From Ahaetulla prasina (taxonomy: Eukaryota; Chordata; Lepidosauria; Squamata; Colubridae), in assembly GCF_028640845.1 (NCBI RefSeq), contig NC_080542.1:133427080-133491079 (forward strand): DNA of 64,000 nt. The letters are read 5' to 3'. Positions 22,203-33,410 of this stretch are shown here, piece after piece (the stretch's first letter is position 1; each line of letters starts with the position of its first letter). The position numbers and the translations under genes were made by a program. The notes under the pieces are model-generated. The model did no database searches and was not told the origin of the DNA. It saw only the letters and a list, made by a program, of their open reading frames with translations.

Positions 22203-22795
22203 TGTTGTGGTCTGCCAGCAACCTGCAGAGCTGGCAGCAGAGTCAGATAGCGAGGAGGTTGGGGAGGAACATGGGCCAGTCCTGGAGGCTGGGAAATCTT
22301 GGATGATGGCTCTGTGTCGGAGGCAGAGAAAGGGACATCTGGGAGGTAGGTGCTACCTCTGGAGCCTCCAGAGTCAGACTTCAATGAGTCAGAGAAACAG
22401 GGCGAGCCTGTTCCCAGTGCACTCATGTGCAGAGCTGCCAGAAGGAAAGAACAGTTAAAACAAAAGGGACGACTCAGGAGTAGGGCTTGGAGATGATTGG
22501 CCCCTCCCATAAGACTTAAAAGAAGAGCAAAGACACGTGGGCCTTTGCAAGAAGCAACGTTGTTAATTCTGTGCAGTTTAAAGTCTGTTTGATTCTGGAC
22601 TCCATGTGGCTTTGCCAATTAGGTCTTTGGCAGCATGTCAAGGGAGATAAAGGTCGGTAATTACTAGCCTTATCCCAACTCTTTACAAGTATTTGGGACT
22701 TATCTGTGAATGAACAGAATTCACAGCTGTTAAAATAAAACAGTTTTTTGGACTGCTCGTGTGTTTTACTGACTAGGGAGGCCTAGGTTAGAACA
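22203..22795 (+). mobile_element. Solo LTR (family shared with 49517-50089)
   Basis: Starts TGTTGTGG and ends AGAACA. It is flanked by ATGTG (22198-22202) and ATGTA (22796-22800), a 5-bp duplication with one mismatch. The interior shares long blocks with the LTR at 49.5 kb: GCAGAGTCAGATAGCGA, GAGCTGCCAGAAGG and GAGATGATTGGCCCCTCCCATAAG. A polyadenylation-type AAAATAAAACAG lies near the 3' end. No internal retroviral sequence is attached, so LTR-LTR recombination has removed it. Confidence 0.78.
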
Positions 22796-22979
22796 ATGTA
22801 CCTGTTACTAAACTCTGACCATAGTTAACAAAAATTGAAACTGCTGATAGAGAAGGATGTTAGAGTTGAAAAGATCTCATGACATCTTTTGATTGCATGA
22901 GACCTTATAGGATATGTGGACCTTATAATATTGGTGGGTATCGTCCTGCAAGATCCCACCAGATTTTAATATTCACTTG

Positions 22980-24026
22980 ACAACAAGACTTCTCTCTGTA
23001 TATCAGTGACTGCATCTCCAACGATCCATCTGTTAAGCTACTGAAGTTCGCAGATGACACAACAATGATTGGTCTCATTTGAGATAATGACGAATCCGCA
23101 TATAGACGTGAGGTCGAACAACTAGCCTTGTGGTGCGACTGTAACACTCTGGAACTGAACACACTCAAAACCGCAGAAATGGTGGTAGACTTTAGGAGAA
23201 CCCCTTCCATACTTCCACCTCTCACAATACTAGACAACACAGTATCAATAGTAGAAACCTTTAAATTTCTAGGTTCTATCATATCGCAAGATCTAAAATG
23301 GACAATTAACATCAAAAACATCAAAACATCAAAAAAAGACAACAAGGAATGTTCTTTCTGCACCAACTCAGAAAGCTCAAACTGCCCAAGGAGCTACTGA
23401 TCCAGTTCTACAGAGGAATTATTGAGTCTGTCATTTGCACCTCTATAACTGTCTGGTTTGGTTCTGCAACCCAACAAGAAAGACACAGACTTCAGAGGAT
23501 AATTAGAACTGCAGAAAAAAGTAATTGCTACCAACCTGCCTTCCATTGAGGATCTGTATACTGCACGAATCAAGAAGAGGGCCGTGAAAATATTTACAGA
23601 TCCCTCATATCCTGGACATAAACTGTTTCAACTCCTACCATCAAAACAACGCTATAGAGCATTGCACACCAGAACAACTAGACACAAGAACAGTTTTTTC
23701 CCGAAGGCCATCACTCTGCTAAACAAATAATTCCCTCAACACTGTCAAACTATTTACTAAATCTACAGTACTATTAATCTTCTCATCATTTTCATCACCA
23801 ATCTCTTTCCACTTATGACTGTATGACAGTAACTTTTTGTTGCTATCATTAAGGGTTAAATTGCAACCTATGACCATCATTTGTGTTGTAAATGTTGTAC
23901 CTTGGATGAAGGTTTTTTTTTTTTTTTATGTACACAGAGAGCATATGCACCAAAACAAATTCCACTTGGCCAATAAATTCTATTCTATTCTATTCTATTC
24001 TATTCTATTCTATTCTATTCTATTCT
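22980..24026 (+). mobile_element. L3/CR1 LINE, 5'-truncated
   Basis: Encodes the RT from the palm onward. LYISDCISNDPSVKLLKFADDTT spans ~22995-23065 (FADD catalytic pair, in pieces), followed by MVVDFRRTPS, FKFLGSIISQDLKW and LPKELLIQFYRG. A stop in the palm and frameshifts near 23330 and 23520 break it. It ends in the standard 3' UTR and an (ATTCT)n array at about 23977-24026. Confidence 0.85.
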
Positions 24027-24420
24027 ACACTAGAATGTCGACTGGTGGCCCCCAGGGGCAGGGCCTTCTCGGTGGGAGCTCCTACGCTCTGGAACGAACT
24101 TCCCCCTGGATTACGTCAAGTGCCTGATCTTTGGACCTTTCGCCGTGAGCTGAAAACACACTTATTTATTCAAGCGGTACTGGCCTAATATTTTTTAATT
24201 TTTAACTGGGGTTTTATCATTTTAGAGTTTGAAATTTTAAATTTTAAATTCTGGCCATTTTTTCTAATTTGCTCGGTTTTAAATTGTTGTTTTAATTGTA
24301 TATTTTTTATATTTTTTTACCTTTTGGCTGTACACCGCCCTGAGTCCCTCGGGAGAAGGGCGGTATAAAAATTTAATAAATAAAATAAAAATAAATAAAT
24401 AAATAAATAAAATACTAGTA
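24027..24420 (+). mobile_element. L2-type LINE 3' end abutting an (ATTCT)n array
   Basis: Begins at the C-terminal coding block (APRGRAFSVGAPTLWNELPPGLR) and includes RRELKTHLF. It ends with CCGCCCTGAGTCCCTCGGGAGAAGGGCGG (24337-24365) and an (AAAT)n tail. The 5' truncation point lies directly against the ATTCT microsatellite of the preceding L3, so the L2 probably inserted into or beside the array. Confidence 0.83.
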
Positions 24421-24451
24421 GTCTATTAAGACATACAGGATGATTGAGCTA

Positions 24452-24837
24452 CAGGTAAGCCCCAGTTCTTCAGTAGGACCTGCCCATTATAAGACTATGC
24501 CGTAATCCTACAATTATGTAATTAAGTGAACATGATAGTTGTAAAGTGAACATTATAATTGTTAAGTGTACCCATTGTTTGCTTTGGTATGGTTTTGATG
24601 AAAACTGGAAACAAGTGCTGATTTTGGGTAAAAACAGTCATAAAATGTAGTCATATGGTGGGAAATCTACAAACTGACCTGCATGTGGTTATGGTGCTGA
24701 ACACGTAAGACATGTGACCACAAGGAAGGGAAACAGTCAAAACTTCAGATGCAAGTCATACTATAAGTCCCCTTTTTGGGGTCACTTGTAACTTTGAACA
24801 GTAGCTAAACAATTGATTGTAAGTTGAGAACTATCTG
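24452..24837 (+). mobile_element. Tigger/pogo-like MITE
   Basis: Left end CAGGTAAGCCCCAGTTC, right end GTAAGTTGAGAACTATCTG, with TA on both sides (24450-24451, 24838-24839). The interior has GTTAAGTGTACC and CATAAAATGTAGTCATATG blocks typical of the family. Confidence 0.72.
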
Positions 24838-24839
24838 TA

Positions 24840-25903
24840 GATTGCCTTTGATTCTTCGCTGGTGTGGAGTGATGTGCACAACATTACTAACTACATCCTG
24901 GTTTTCAAAAGAGTTGAATAAGGATATTGCATCTAAAAGAGAAGAACCGGTGATTAAATAAAGCTTCAGAATCATTCTTTGCCAGGAGTGGCAATGCTTT
25001 TATAACTTGCTTTAATCAGCAGGTTACATTGGACTGTTTATGAACTTTGATTAGATGTCTTCCTTGTAATTAAGGTTTCTTTTTGAATTATATTTTTTTT
25101 TTCTGGGACTGGATTTTGGTCCAAGAAATGTGCTGGGAAACAGGATATTCATAGCCTCCAAAGAATTATGACAACTCTGGAGACACTTCGGGAGTCCTGA
25201 GGTGAACTCACAGATGATGTCAAGGTTCATCCATTCTGGCAGAAGCTTATCCAGAGGAAACATTTCCTTTTTACTGACCAATCAAAAAGGAGGGAAAGAC
25301 AGTTTCAAACTATAAGAATAAGAAACACACAAAGTTTCCAACATGAATCAGAATAGATTGCGCCAGCTGGATATGTTTTGTATGGAATGGGGAAATGATT
25401 TAATTCAACAGTGATAAATGCAGATACTTCATGTATCTGAAGAGGTATCACAAAGAAAGAAAATCAAAACCTGACTAACACAAAATAATATCCTTAAGAT
25501 ACAGGAAGCTGAATTCCAATAAAATATTAGAGAAAATTCCTATTAGTGTGTAGAATTCAGCAGCAGAACCAGTAATAAACCCTCAATTACTAATTGTATT
25601 CAAGGAGAACTTGAACAGACATTGAATATCAACACTTTCATTTGGATGCCTGAATTTTGCAAAAGATAGATTTGGTAGAGCTCATAATTTGGTACTTTGC
25701 TTTACAACTAACCATTTACTATTATATTTTTTTTTAATGAATTTAAGTAAATAGTGAGTTCTGGTGGACCTCAAGAAAAATTTCAGAAAGGACATTTATC
25801 TTTTTTAAAGTTGCCTATTTCTGTTTAGAAGCAGCACAACAATTATGGTGGAACCATCCCATGGTTCAAAGGACTTTACTTTGTTACTTGATTTTCTTAC
25901 CAT
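24840..25903. other. No gene seen; unique DNA
   Basis: AT-rich, without a recognised repeat. The 76-codon minus frame at 25051-25281 has no domain. Confidence 0.4.
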
Positions 25904-26384
25904 TGTTGGAAGAAATATCCATCTGGGTTCAGTTCCAAGTGGGGACAAAGACACTGGAAACATGGAGGCTGCTTGGAAAGATGGTTTAATGGTGGTCAGG
26001 ATCACATGGCTTGAGATCCTGAACAGAAAAGGGCTGAGATCCTGTGTGCTCCCTGGCTTTATGCTTTTTCTGAGCTTTGAACTTTCTGGGGCACAGGAAG
26101 AGTATCCTGATTGGCTGTCAAGACTCCCAGGGGGTGGGAGTCTTAGCTAGCCTTGTAGGTTGTCTCTCAAGCTTGCCTGAGCCTTGCCATGTGATGAGTT
26201 TCTGTTCTATTGTGTTGCAAATGACGGTCCATTGAGGAAGGTGGGGGGATTGAGTGGCTGAAGCTTTAATGGCCCATTGACAAAGGTGGGGGGGAGTCAG
26301 GAAGCTGCTTTGTCTTTAAAACATGTTTCTCCATTTCTCATCCAGGGAAATATATTCTGCCTTTTAAATATTTCTTCCCCATTT
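25904..26384 (-). repeat. ERV 3' LTR
   Basis: On the plus strand it starts TGTTGGAAGAAATATCC and can be followed to ATTTCTTCCCCA, whose inverse TGGGGAAGAAAT mirrors the start. It contains CTTTATGC and the purine-rich GGTGGGGGGATTGAGTGG repeat. Confidence 0.78.
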
Positions 26385-26723
26385 TCATTGCTTCAACCTT
26401 TTGTTTTTGTTTTTCCCTAACAATTTAAAATTCTTGTCTCTAGAGATCAGATACATTTTAGTTACAATTACCTCAAGGGCCCACAAAGACAGACATACAC
26501 ACATAAAAAACAAGGAGGACAAAGAGAAGAAAACAAAACTCTGAGATTTACACACACACTGATCATTCCCGCCTTAAATCTCAGTTAAATTAGGGAAGGC
26601 ACAAATCTTAACAGACAGACCACGTGGTTCCATAGAAGACAGAGAAAGAGACAAACAAGCAAACAAAACAAAAACCCAAACATTCCTATTTATATATTTT
26701 CCTTTTCTTTTAAGTACCTTTAT

Positions 26724-26882
26724 TTAGCCAAATTTGTCTTCCTTAGCAAAGCCCATTTTTTTACACAATTTCTTCAATTTCTTTTCTCGCATGCCAGTCA
26801 ACATTGGCACCTGCCTGGCGTCCCAGGCCCCAAGCATGTCTCTCAGGGGATTTCCCTCTACCCTCGAGCTTACGCTTCCCAT
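26724..26882 (-). CDS. ERV Gag matrix amino-terminal remnant, 52 codons
   Basis: Starts with Met-Gly and reads MGSVSSR, a consensus N-myristoylation signal (Gly2, Ser6). A basic cluster, EKKLKKLCKKMG, follows at residues 33-44, then a stop after residue 52. Myristoylated Gly2 plus a basic patch is how retroviral matrix proteins bind the inner plasma membrane. It is the first ATG frame after an ~860-base leader from the LTR, the right place for gag. Beyond the stop nothing retroviral can be read, so capsid, nucleocapsid, pol and env are gone. The frame is a relic, or a non-autonomous element's leader peptide. It cannot encode a working Gag. Confidence 0.6.
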   Translation of the reverse strand: MGSVSSRVEGNPLRDMLGAWDARQVPMLTGMREKKLKKLCKKMGFAKEDKFG

Positions 26883-27723
26883 GATCCTCGGAATGTGAGG
26901 CTCACTTTGTCATAGCCGGGTACTCCCGCAGTTTCGGAAAAAAAAGGTATCCGCGAAGGACTCCGACTCCCTTCTGTCGAAGTATGGGCCCCTTCCTTAA
27001 GGGAACTCTTATTTGAAGATCACCAATAAAAAAAAATAGTGATCCCGGAGGACCTTGCTGCCCCTACAGCAGGTACGAGCACCTCCTCTCACTCTATATG
27101 CACCACTTTAGGCTTTGCTTTCTTTTTTAGATACACCGATAGTTCCTATATATTTCTTTTTTTTCCCCCTTCACACTTCTTTTCCTTTCACTCAGCTTCC
27201 ATTCCTTGAAAACACAAAGTTCCACATTTGGCTTCCCCCCCTTGCTTTCTCTAGCCTACCGGTCACGGCTCGGTGGAGCTAGCAGTAGGTAGAGGTGCGG
27301 CTAGAGGTTGCTCAAAGAGGTGGAATCAGACTGTTTCCTTAGTGGAATCCCACACACACACTTCTTCCTTCCCTAACAGAAGGTCCTGTGCTCTGGCAAA
27401 ACCCCCATGCTCTCCAGACTTTTGGTCTTTCTGCGGTTAGGAAATGCACAGAGGAAGCAAGATCCAGCTGTGATTGGGAGAAGGGCTCTCTCATTCACAC
27501 ACATGCAGGCATACACATATTTCCCATGCTTTTCCATGCTTTAAAATTAAAATTTAGAGGTACTCACCTTCTTTCCAAGCAGTCTTTGAGCTCAACACTC
27601 AAAACCCCTTTAAAACCTAGTTCCAAATGGCCAAGGTCCAGGAAAACTTACCCACAGACTCAATGGGTCTGCTGCTAGCAAGGGAGGCTTACCTGGGCCA
27701 GGTCCATTGGTTAGGTTAGCTTG

Positions 27724-27744
27724 GAGTCCCATCGGTGGGTGCCA
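27724..27744 (-). promoter_or_regulatory. Primer-binding site, tRNA-Lys-like
   Basis: Directly inside the 5' LTR (2-base spacer) the minus strand reads TGGCACCCACCGATGGGACT. It resembles the complement of the tRNA-Lys(1,2) 3' end (TGGCGCCCAACGTGGGGCT) with several changes. Lys-1,2 primers are typical of betaretrovirus-like (class II) ERVs. Confidence 0.5.
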
Positions 27745-27746
27745 AT

Positions 27747-28216
27747 TGTTGGAAGAAATATCCATCTGGGTTCAGTTCCAAGTGGGGACAAAGACACTGG
27801 AAACATGGAGGCTGCTTGGAAAGATGGTTTAATGGTGGTCAGGATCACATGGCTTGAGATCCTGAACAGAAAAGGGCTGAGATCCTGTGTGCTCCCTGGC
27901 TTTATGCTTTTTCTGAGCTTTGAACTTTCTGGGGCACAGGAAGAGTATTCTGATTGGCTGTCAAGACTCCCAGGGGGTGGGAGTCTTAGCTAGCCTTGTA
28001 GGTTGTCTCTCAAGCTTGCCTGAGCCTTGCCATGTGATGAGTTTCTGTTCTATTGTGTTGCAAATGACGGTCCATTGAGGAAGGTGGGGGGATTGAGTGG
28101 CTGAAGCTTTAATGGCCCATTGACAAAGGTGGGGGGGAGTCAGGAAGCTGCTTTGTCTTTAAAACATGTTTCTCCATTTCTCATCCAGGGAAATATATTC
28201 TGCCTTTTAAATATTT
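27747..28216 (-). repeat. ERV 5' LTR
   Basis: Near-identical to 25904-26373. After TTTAAATATTTT the two copies diverge: this one continues TCTAAAATATTTCATTCTTC and may end at CCTACA (28266). Confidence 0.78.
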
Positions 28217-28269
28217 TCTAAAATATTTCATTCTTCTAGGAGGGGGGTGGGTACTAACTTCCTACACCA

Positions 28270-29160
28270 TCTACTCCTCTAGTGAAGTCACTGTTCTTTC
28301 ATTCTTCAACCACTTTTCAACCATTGAAAGGGGCTATAAAACTGGGCATTTCCACCTTAACAGAAGTGCCCAGTCATTCTTCCTGGTAGTTTCAGTCACT
28401 CTCTGGAGGACTTTCCCAGACATTAAAGAAATTACAGCAGTGCTTAATATTCCAGAGAAATGAGAAGAAGGTGACAGGTGTCTGAGAAGGGAAAGACAAT
28501 TGAGAAGGGAAGAGACAGCAGTTGCAGTATCAGTAGCTGCAAAAGCGAAAAAATAAACATATTGATTAGAAAGACACTGCAGAATCCACAGCTCTAGTAC
28601 AATGCAGTATAAGTAGAAATAATCATGATTCATCAACTAACCACCTTTTTCTTTTAGAAAACACAAATAGATCTTTGTTTTTCTCCTGCCACTTGTCATA
28701 CTCTATTACAAATAACAAGGCAACAAATCTGGCTTGAAAAATGCTATAATGTGATTTTGAGTCTGAGATGCTTACAAATGATAGGACCTTCCTTCGGTCT
28801 AATCACAAGTGAGTCTGTCTCTCTCCATGTGCTGTGTAAACAACAAACTGCAGGCAAGTTATCAGAGCTGCCTATTTTAATAATGTGTTTTTGGCCATTC
28901 CCCTACCCGCGTCCCCCCAACAGATGGAAGCAAAGCTGAGAGGGGTGATGATACTCCTATAAACGCTAATCTTGGATTCAGTTACAATCTTGCAGTATGC
29001 CAAGTGTCAGAAAAATTTACTAAACCTCTCAAGATTCTTTTTTCCTGGAGTAACACACATACTTACACAGCCTAGCTTTTAAGAAAGATGTCAGATTTGT
29101 GTGGTACTTTGCTCTAATGAAATGTAATGAACTGTGTCCTTGACCAGTCATGGGGCAACA
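28270..29160. other. No gene seen; unique DNA
   Basis: Unique sequence with a GTGATTTTGAGTCTGAGATG stretch near 28750. No repeat or coding call. A 100-codon minus frame at 28334-28636 has no domain. Confidence 0.35.
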
Positions 29161-29278
29161 TCCTAGGTATTTATTTATTTATGTAGTTTGTATAGTTGCC
29201 CATCCTATCAAGTCACTCTGGGTGATGAACATTCGTAAAATCAGTTAAAAGCAACATTTCCAGCATAATACAAAAATG

Positions 29279-29727
29279 TAATAGAATAGAATAGAATTTT
29301 TTATTGGCCAAATGTGATTGGACACACAAGAAATTTGTCTTGGTTCATATGCTCTCTGTCTACATAAAAGAAAAGATACCTTCATCAAGGTATAATACTT
29401 ACAACACAATGATAGTCATAGGCTACAAATAAGCAGTCAGGAACAATCAATATCAACATGAATCGTAAGGATACAAGCAGCAAAGTTACAATCATACAGT
29501 CATAAGTGGAAGGAGATGGGTGATGGGAACGATGAGAAGATTAATAGTAGTGCAGATTTAGTAAATAGTTTGACGGTGTTGAGGGAATTATTTGTTTATT
29601 AGAGTGATGGTGTTCAGGAAAAAACTGTTCTTATGTCTAGTTGTTCTGGTGTGCAGTGCTCTATAGCGTCATTTTGAGGGTAGAAGTTGAAACAGTTTAT
29701 GTCCAGGATGTGAGGGGTCTGTAAACA
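29279..29727 (-). mobile_element. L3/CR1 LINE, short 3' copy
   Basis: Opens with TAGAATAGAATAGAAT (the ATTCT tail on the minus strand). It runs through the 3' UTR and the last coding blocks (NSFF and ITL region, with CATTTTGAGGGTAGAAGTTGAAACAG). 5'-truncated at about 29727, 30 bases before the Gypsy element. Confidence 0.83.
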
Positions 29728-29756
29728 CCCCGAGAAGCTCAAGAATATATAGTATA

Positions 29757-29946
29757 TGTTAAGTTCTGGAAGTAACGAGGCTGGAGACCAGGGTAGTGAC
29801 AACAGCTCTTTAATATAGGGTGAACCCAGCAACAGGCTGGGGGAAAAACCTCTCCTTTTATACAGTTCTACTGGTGGCTTCGTCCAATCAGCAACGTGCT
29901 GATTTCCCGCTCAAATATTTAAAGGTACAGACAAGAATACATAACA
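29757..29946 (-). repeat. Gypsy 3' LTR
   Basis: Identical in length to the 5' LTR. One difference was seen (C here, T in the other copy, in GGCTTCGTCC / GGCTTTGTCC). Confidence 0.92.
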
Positions 29947-29959
29947 CTCCTCCCCTCCC
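29947..29959 (-). promoter_or_regulatory. Gypsy polypurine tract
   Basis: Minus strand GGGAGGGGAGGAG directly next to the 3' LTR. It is the primer for plus-strand synthesis. Confidence 0.8.
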
Positions 29960-30184
29960 AGAAAACACTTTGCCTCTATTTACATTTTATTTACATGTTA
30001 TTTTTCGACGTAGTCACGCAAATAACCTGGGCGTCTCCTAGTTCTTTCAGACCTGCGCGGTTCAGTTCTGGGTGGTGTTTTGAGCTGTTCGGAGGGTCTG
30101 TTTTCTTCTCCAGCTCTTTCTCTGGGCCATCGGGCCCTGGATTATTACAGATTCTTTTTCTTGGCCATCCGGCCTGGATTACTT

Positions 30185-31160
30185 TTAATTTTCCCTGTCG
30201 TTTCCCTCGGGAACCTGATGGCGTCGCTGGACCTCCGGGACCTCAGCTAAGTCTTGCGCCTCCCCCGGGTCATGGTCAGCTGTGGGTTCAAATAAGGAGG
30301 GGTCATAATTTGTTTCCTGTGGCTTAATTTGTTCAGTTATTCGTCTCCTTATCTGATCTATGTGACGCCTCCATACTCTGTTATCTTGTAATTCGACCAA
30401 GTACGACTTTGGGCCAGTTGTTTTTATTATTTGCCCCGCGAGCCAACTTGGGCCGTCCCCGTAGTTGCGGGCCCACACTCGGTCGCCTATGTCCAATTCC
30501 CTTGTTTTGTCTATTTCCCCCTTGTAACCCTCTGGTGTGTAATGGGGACTCAAGCGGTCAAGTGGGCACCGGAGTTTCCGTCCCATCAGTAATTCGGCTG
30601 GGCTTCTGCCGGTAGCCGTGCTTGGGGTTCTGTGCTGAACGGCCAGAAAGAAGTCTATCTTTGTTTGCCAGTCCCCTGGTTTGAGCCTGGACAATGCCTC
30701 CTTAGCGCTCCGGACGGAACGCTCTGCAAGGCCATTCGACGCAGGGTGGAAAGGCGCAGAGAGGGCATGTCGGATGCCCTCCTCTGCCAAGTATTCTTCG
30801 AACTGGGCTGCCGTGGAATTGCGGCCCATTGTCGGACACCAGAGTGTCAGGCAACCCGTGAGTTCGCGAATAGGTGGCGCAGGGCGGCGCTTACTGCCAC
30901 GGCCGTAGTGGATTTCATGAGTATGATCTCTAACCATTTAGAGAATGCGTCGACAACCACTAGGAAAGTTTGGCCATGGAAAGGGCCAGCAAAATCAATG
31001 TGTATTCTTGACCAGGGCCCTTGGGGTTTTCCCATTCCTGACTGGGGCCGTTGGAGGTAGGGGTCTGGACTCTTGGCAAGCCTGGCATTTCCCTACCCTC
31101 TCAGCAATCTCTGAATCCATGAGTGGCCACCACACATAGCTTCTTGCTAGCCCTTCATTC
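30185..31160 (-). pseudogene. Gypsy integrase
   Basis: The N-terminal zinc region is seen near 31070-31160 (SYVWWPLMDSEIAE, KCQACQ). The first catalytic Asp is in RIHIDFAGPFHGQ (about 31010). The second is in LVSDNGPQF (about 30830-30850). The catalytic Glu is in PASNGLAERSV, within the 250-codon open frame 30185-30937, whose C-terminal part gives the DNA-binding end (DIGDRVWARNYGDGPSW, VWRRHIDQIRRR). So the D,D,E triad exists, but in two or three frames. No chromodomain follows; an acidic tail to the stop ends the protein. Confidence 0.82.
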
Positions 31161-31639
31161 GGACGATCCCTGGGTGGCCCTCGTGGAGGAGGTCCAGTAC
31201 CTTTCCCTTAATTTATCGGGATTACCACCGATCACCCCATAACAGGCACCCCTTGAGCCGAGAGCTCATCCTTTTTAACAAACTCCTTAAACGTTCGCCC
31301 GGCGCAGCGGCCACCCTCTTGTACCCAACCGAGTACAGTCCTTAACATAATGTCGGTATGATGCCGAGCCACTTCCTTAGATGTGACTGGGCCAGAGTCA
31401 AGAGTCAATAAGCAGGATGGCGTCCCGGCGTGGGGTCTTGATGGCCCCTGGCAGTGGGCATCTGCTTAACGCGCCTGCATGCCCCACTTCTTTCCTGGTC
31501 GATGCTGCAGCTTGTACGAATAAGCGGCTAAGAAAATAGTCCATCGGGTCAAGCGTGGCGAAAGTGCCACAGGCGTTGGTGATCGCCAGCCAGTATCCCT
31601 AGTAGCGGTCTGTGGTCAGTCACGATTTCAAAATCCGCC

Positions 31640-32720
31640 CAAAGACATATTCGTGGAATTTTTAACCCCTGACACAATGGCTAGTGCTTCTTTATCTAAT
31701 TGGCTGTAGTTCCTCTCTGGGAGGACATCGTTCTAGAGTAAAAGCTATAGGGGCTTCTGTGCCGTTTGGAAGTCTATGGCTGAGTACAGCCCCACCCCAT
31801 AAGGGAGGCATCGCAAACCAGCACTAGGGGCAATGAGTTGTGATATTGGATGAGCAGGCTATCACTTGAGAGCAGGTTCTTACTGCTTCAAAAGCCCTAT
31901 TTTCCGACTTTCCCCAAGACCAAACAGTATTTTTCCTAAAGCCTATGCAGCGGTTCAGCAACGGTCGCTTTGTTCTTTAAAAGACCGCGAAAATTCACTA
32001 ACCCCAGGAATGCCTGCAGCTCTGCTTTGTTTTTGGGCGCTGGAGCCTTCTAATTGCCTTGACCTTGCTCTCAGTAGGGTGAATTCCTTTCTTGTCTATC
32101 CGGTAGCCCAAGAAATCGACGGATTCGACCCCTATCTGGCATTTGTTTACCTTGACTTTTAATCCGCTGTCCGGAAAATGCCCAAAACCTTTCTTAAACG
32201 CCTCCCCAATTCCTCTATGTTTTCCCTGAAATTAGGACATCATCAAGTAGGGAACTACCCTGGGAGCCCTTGCAGAAGTCGTTCCATTAGGTTTTGGAAC
32301 AGCCCTGGTGCCACACTCACCCCAAATTGCAATCGGGTGCACTTGAAGGCCCCCTGTGCGTTACAATCGTTTGGGCTTCGCCAGCGGGCGTCACGGGCAG
32401 TTGTTGGTAGGCTTGGGCCAAGTCTAACTTTGCAAAGACTTGCCTCGCCCCAAAGAGTGCAGTAAGTGTTGCACCACGGAACCGGTAAGCGCTTTTCTGT
32501 AAGGCTTTGTTAAGCGCCGCCTTGTAGTCAGCGCAAATTCTAATTGACCCGTCTGGTTTTATTGGGTGACGATTACGCCTCCCACTTTGCGTGATCGACT
32601 GGCACCAAAATCCCTGATTTATGAGCTTATCTAGCTCCTTATCAATTTTGGTTTTAGGGCAAAGGACCTCCTCGCCTTAAGCCTAATGGGAGCTACCTGG
32701 GGTCTAAGTTGAAGGAAATA
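31640..32720 (-). pseudogene. Gypsy reverse transcriptase and RNase H, frameshifted
   Basis: Around 32228-32250 the minus strand reads LDDVLISG, the catalytic YLDD-type core with one base lost before it. About 32080-32130 gives VDFLGYRIDKKGIHPT, the RT-RNase H connection. About 31790-31830 gives VLVCDAS followed after a one-base loss by YGVGAVL, the RNase H start with its catalytic Asp. These fragments lie in different frames. There is no long open frame across the region. Confidence 0.75.
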
Positions 32721-33229
32721 GGGGTCCCCTTGTACTTGCCCAGGCAGTCCTTGAAGACATCTTGAACTCGTTAAAGAGAATGTCTTTCAGGTTACAGTCA
32801 CTTCTGTAGATGCCAGTCACTCCCATGCCCAGGGCACGAAACCAGTCTAGTCCCAACAGACTGGGCAGGGTCCTTCGACGATCGTGATGGGCAGGGTCTT
32901 CTTGTGTGGTCCGACTCGACTCGGACGGAGGTGGTCCTCGAACAGGGATGCGATTCCCTGGTAGTCGTGGACTCGTAGCCGTTGTGCTTGCAGGTGGCGC
33001 CGCGACTGACGGCAGTGACTTCGCCAAAGTGTCCCAGGACATGATGGTGATCGCTGATCCCGTGTCTACTTCGAGCCGGCACCGTACTCTCTATTTTTGG
33101 TTTGGTGAAGATCTTCTTCTCCACTGGTCGAGGCGCGCCTATGACCACAGTCGTTTGGTTTGAATCGCGCCTTTTTGTTTGAGCCAATCGCGGTCGCCTT
33201 GCCGATTCCGCGCTCTGATTGGCCGATTT

Positions 33230-33370
33230 GAATTTTCGGCGGGAAGGTTGGGCCGCTCGACAAACTTGAGCTAGGTGCCCTTTCTTCCGCACCGCCGACA
33301 TGTCGCGCCCTTAAACTTGCAGCGTTGGCGCTGGTGTTGACCACCGCAGCTTCCGCATTCGTCTCGGTCC
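33230..33370 (-). pseudogene. Gypsy nucleocapsid zinc knuckles
   Basis: The minus strand carries a first cysteine cluster, CGSCGGQHQRQRC (33315-33357), and a second, CRRCG, followed after a one-base loss by KKGHLAQVCRA. The Cys/His spacing is that of CCHC-type nucleic-acid-binding knuckles at the end of gag. The frameshift falls inside the second knuckle. Confidence 0.7.
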
Positions 33371-33410
33371 CCTTTGTCGCTTTCTCGGTTCTGCAGACCC
33401 TTCCTCATCT

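Larger units (their letters stand above)
25904..28266 (-). mobile_element. Deleted endogenous retrovirus with paired LTRs
   Basis: Two direct repeats of about 470 bp (25904-26373 and 27747-28216) flank a 1.37-kb interior. By eye they differ at one base (C/T near 26106 and 27949). Read on the minus strand, each LTR ends TTCCAACA. Just inside the right-hand (5') LTR lies a primer-binding site resembling tRNA-Lys. A purine-rich stretch (GGGAAAAACAAAAACAAAAGG, about 26393-26420) borders the left-hand (3') LTR. A short Gag reading frame follows the leader. No pol or env is left. CCAT at 25900-25903 and 28267-28270 may be the target duplication if the right LTR runs to 28266; the two LTRs differ in their last ~50 bases there, so that edge is uncertain. 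Confidence 0.75.

Noticed and set aside
23928..24188. Fused frame of repeat-coded residues and an L2 tail as a new gene
   Set aside because: No promoter or exon structure; explained by an L2 beside an ATTCT array.
26724..26882. Host myristoylated protein
   Set aside because: Its place after an LTR, primer site and leader makes a retroviral Gag remnant the simpler reading.
30632..31060. 142-codon plus-strand frame
   Set aside because: Lies antisense to the Gypsy integrase, whose motifs are on the minus strand.
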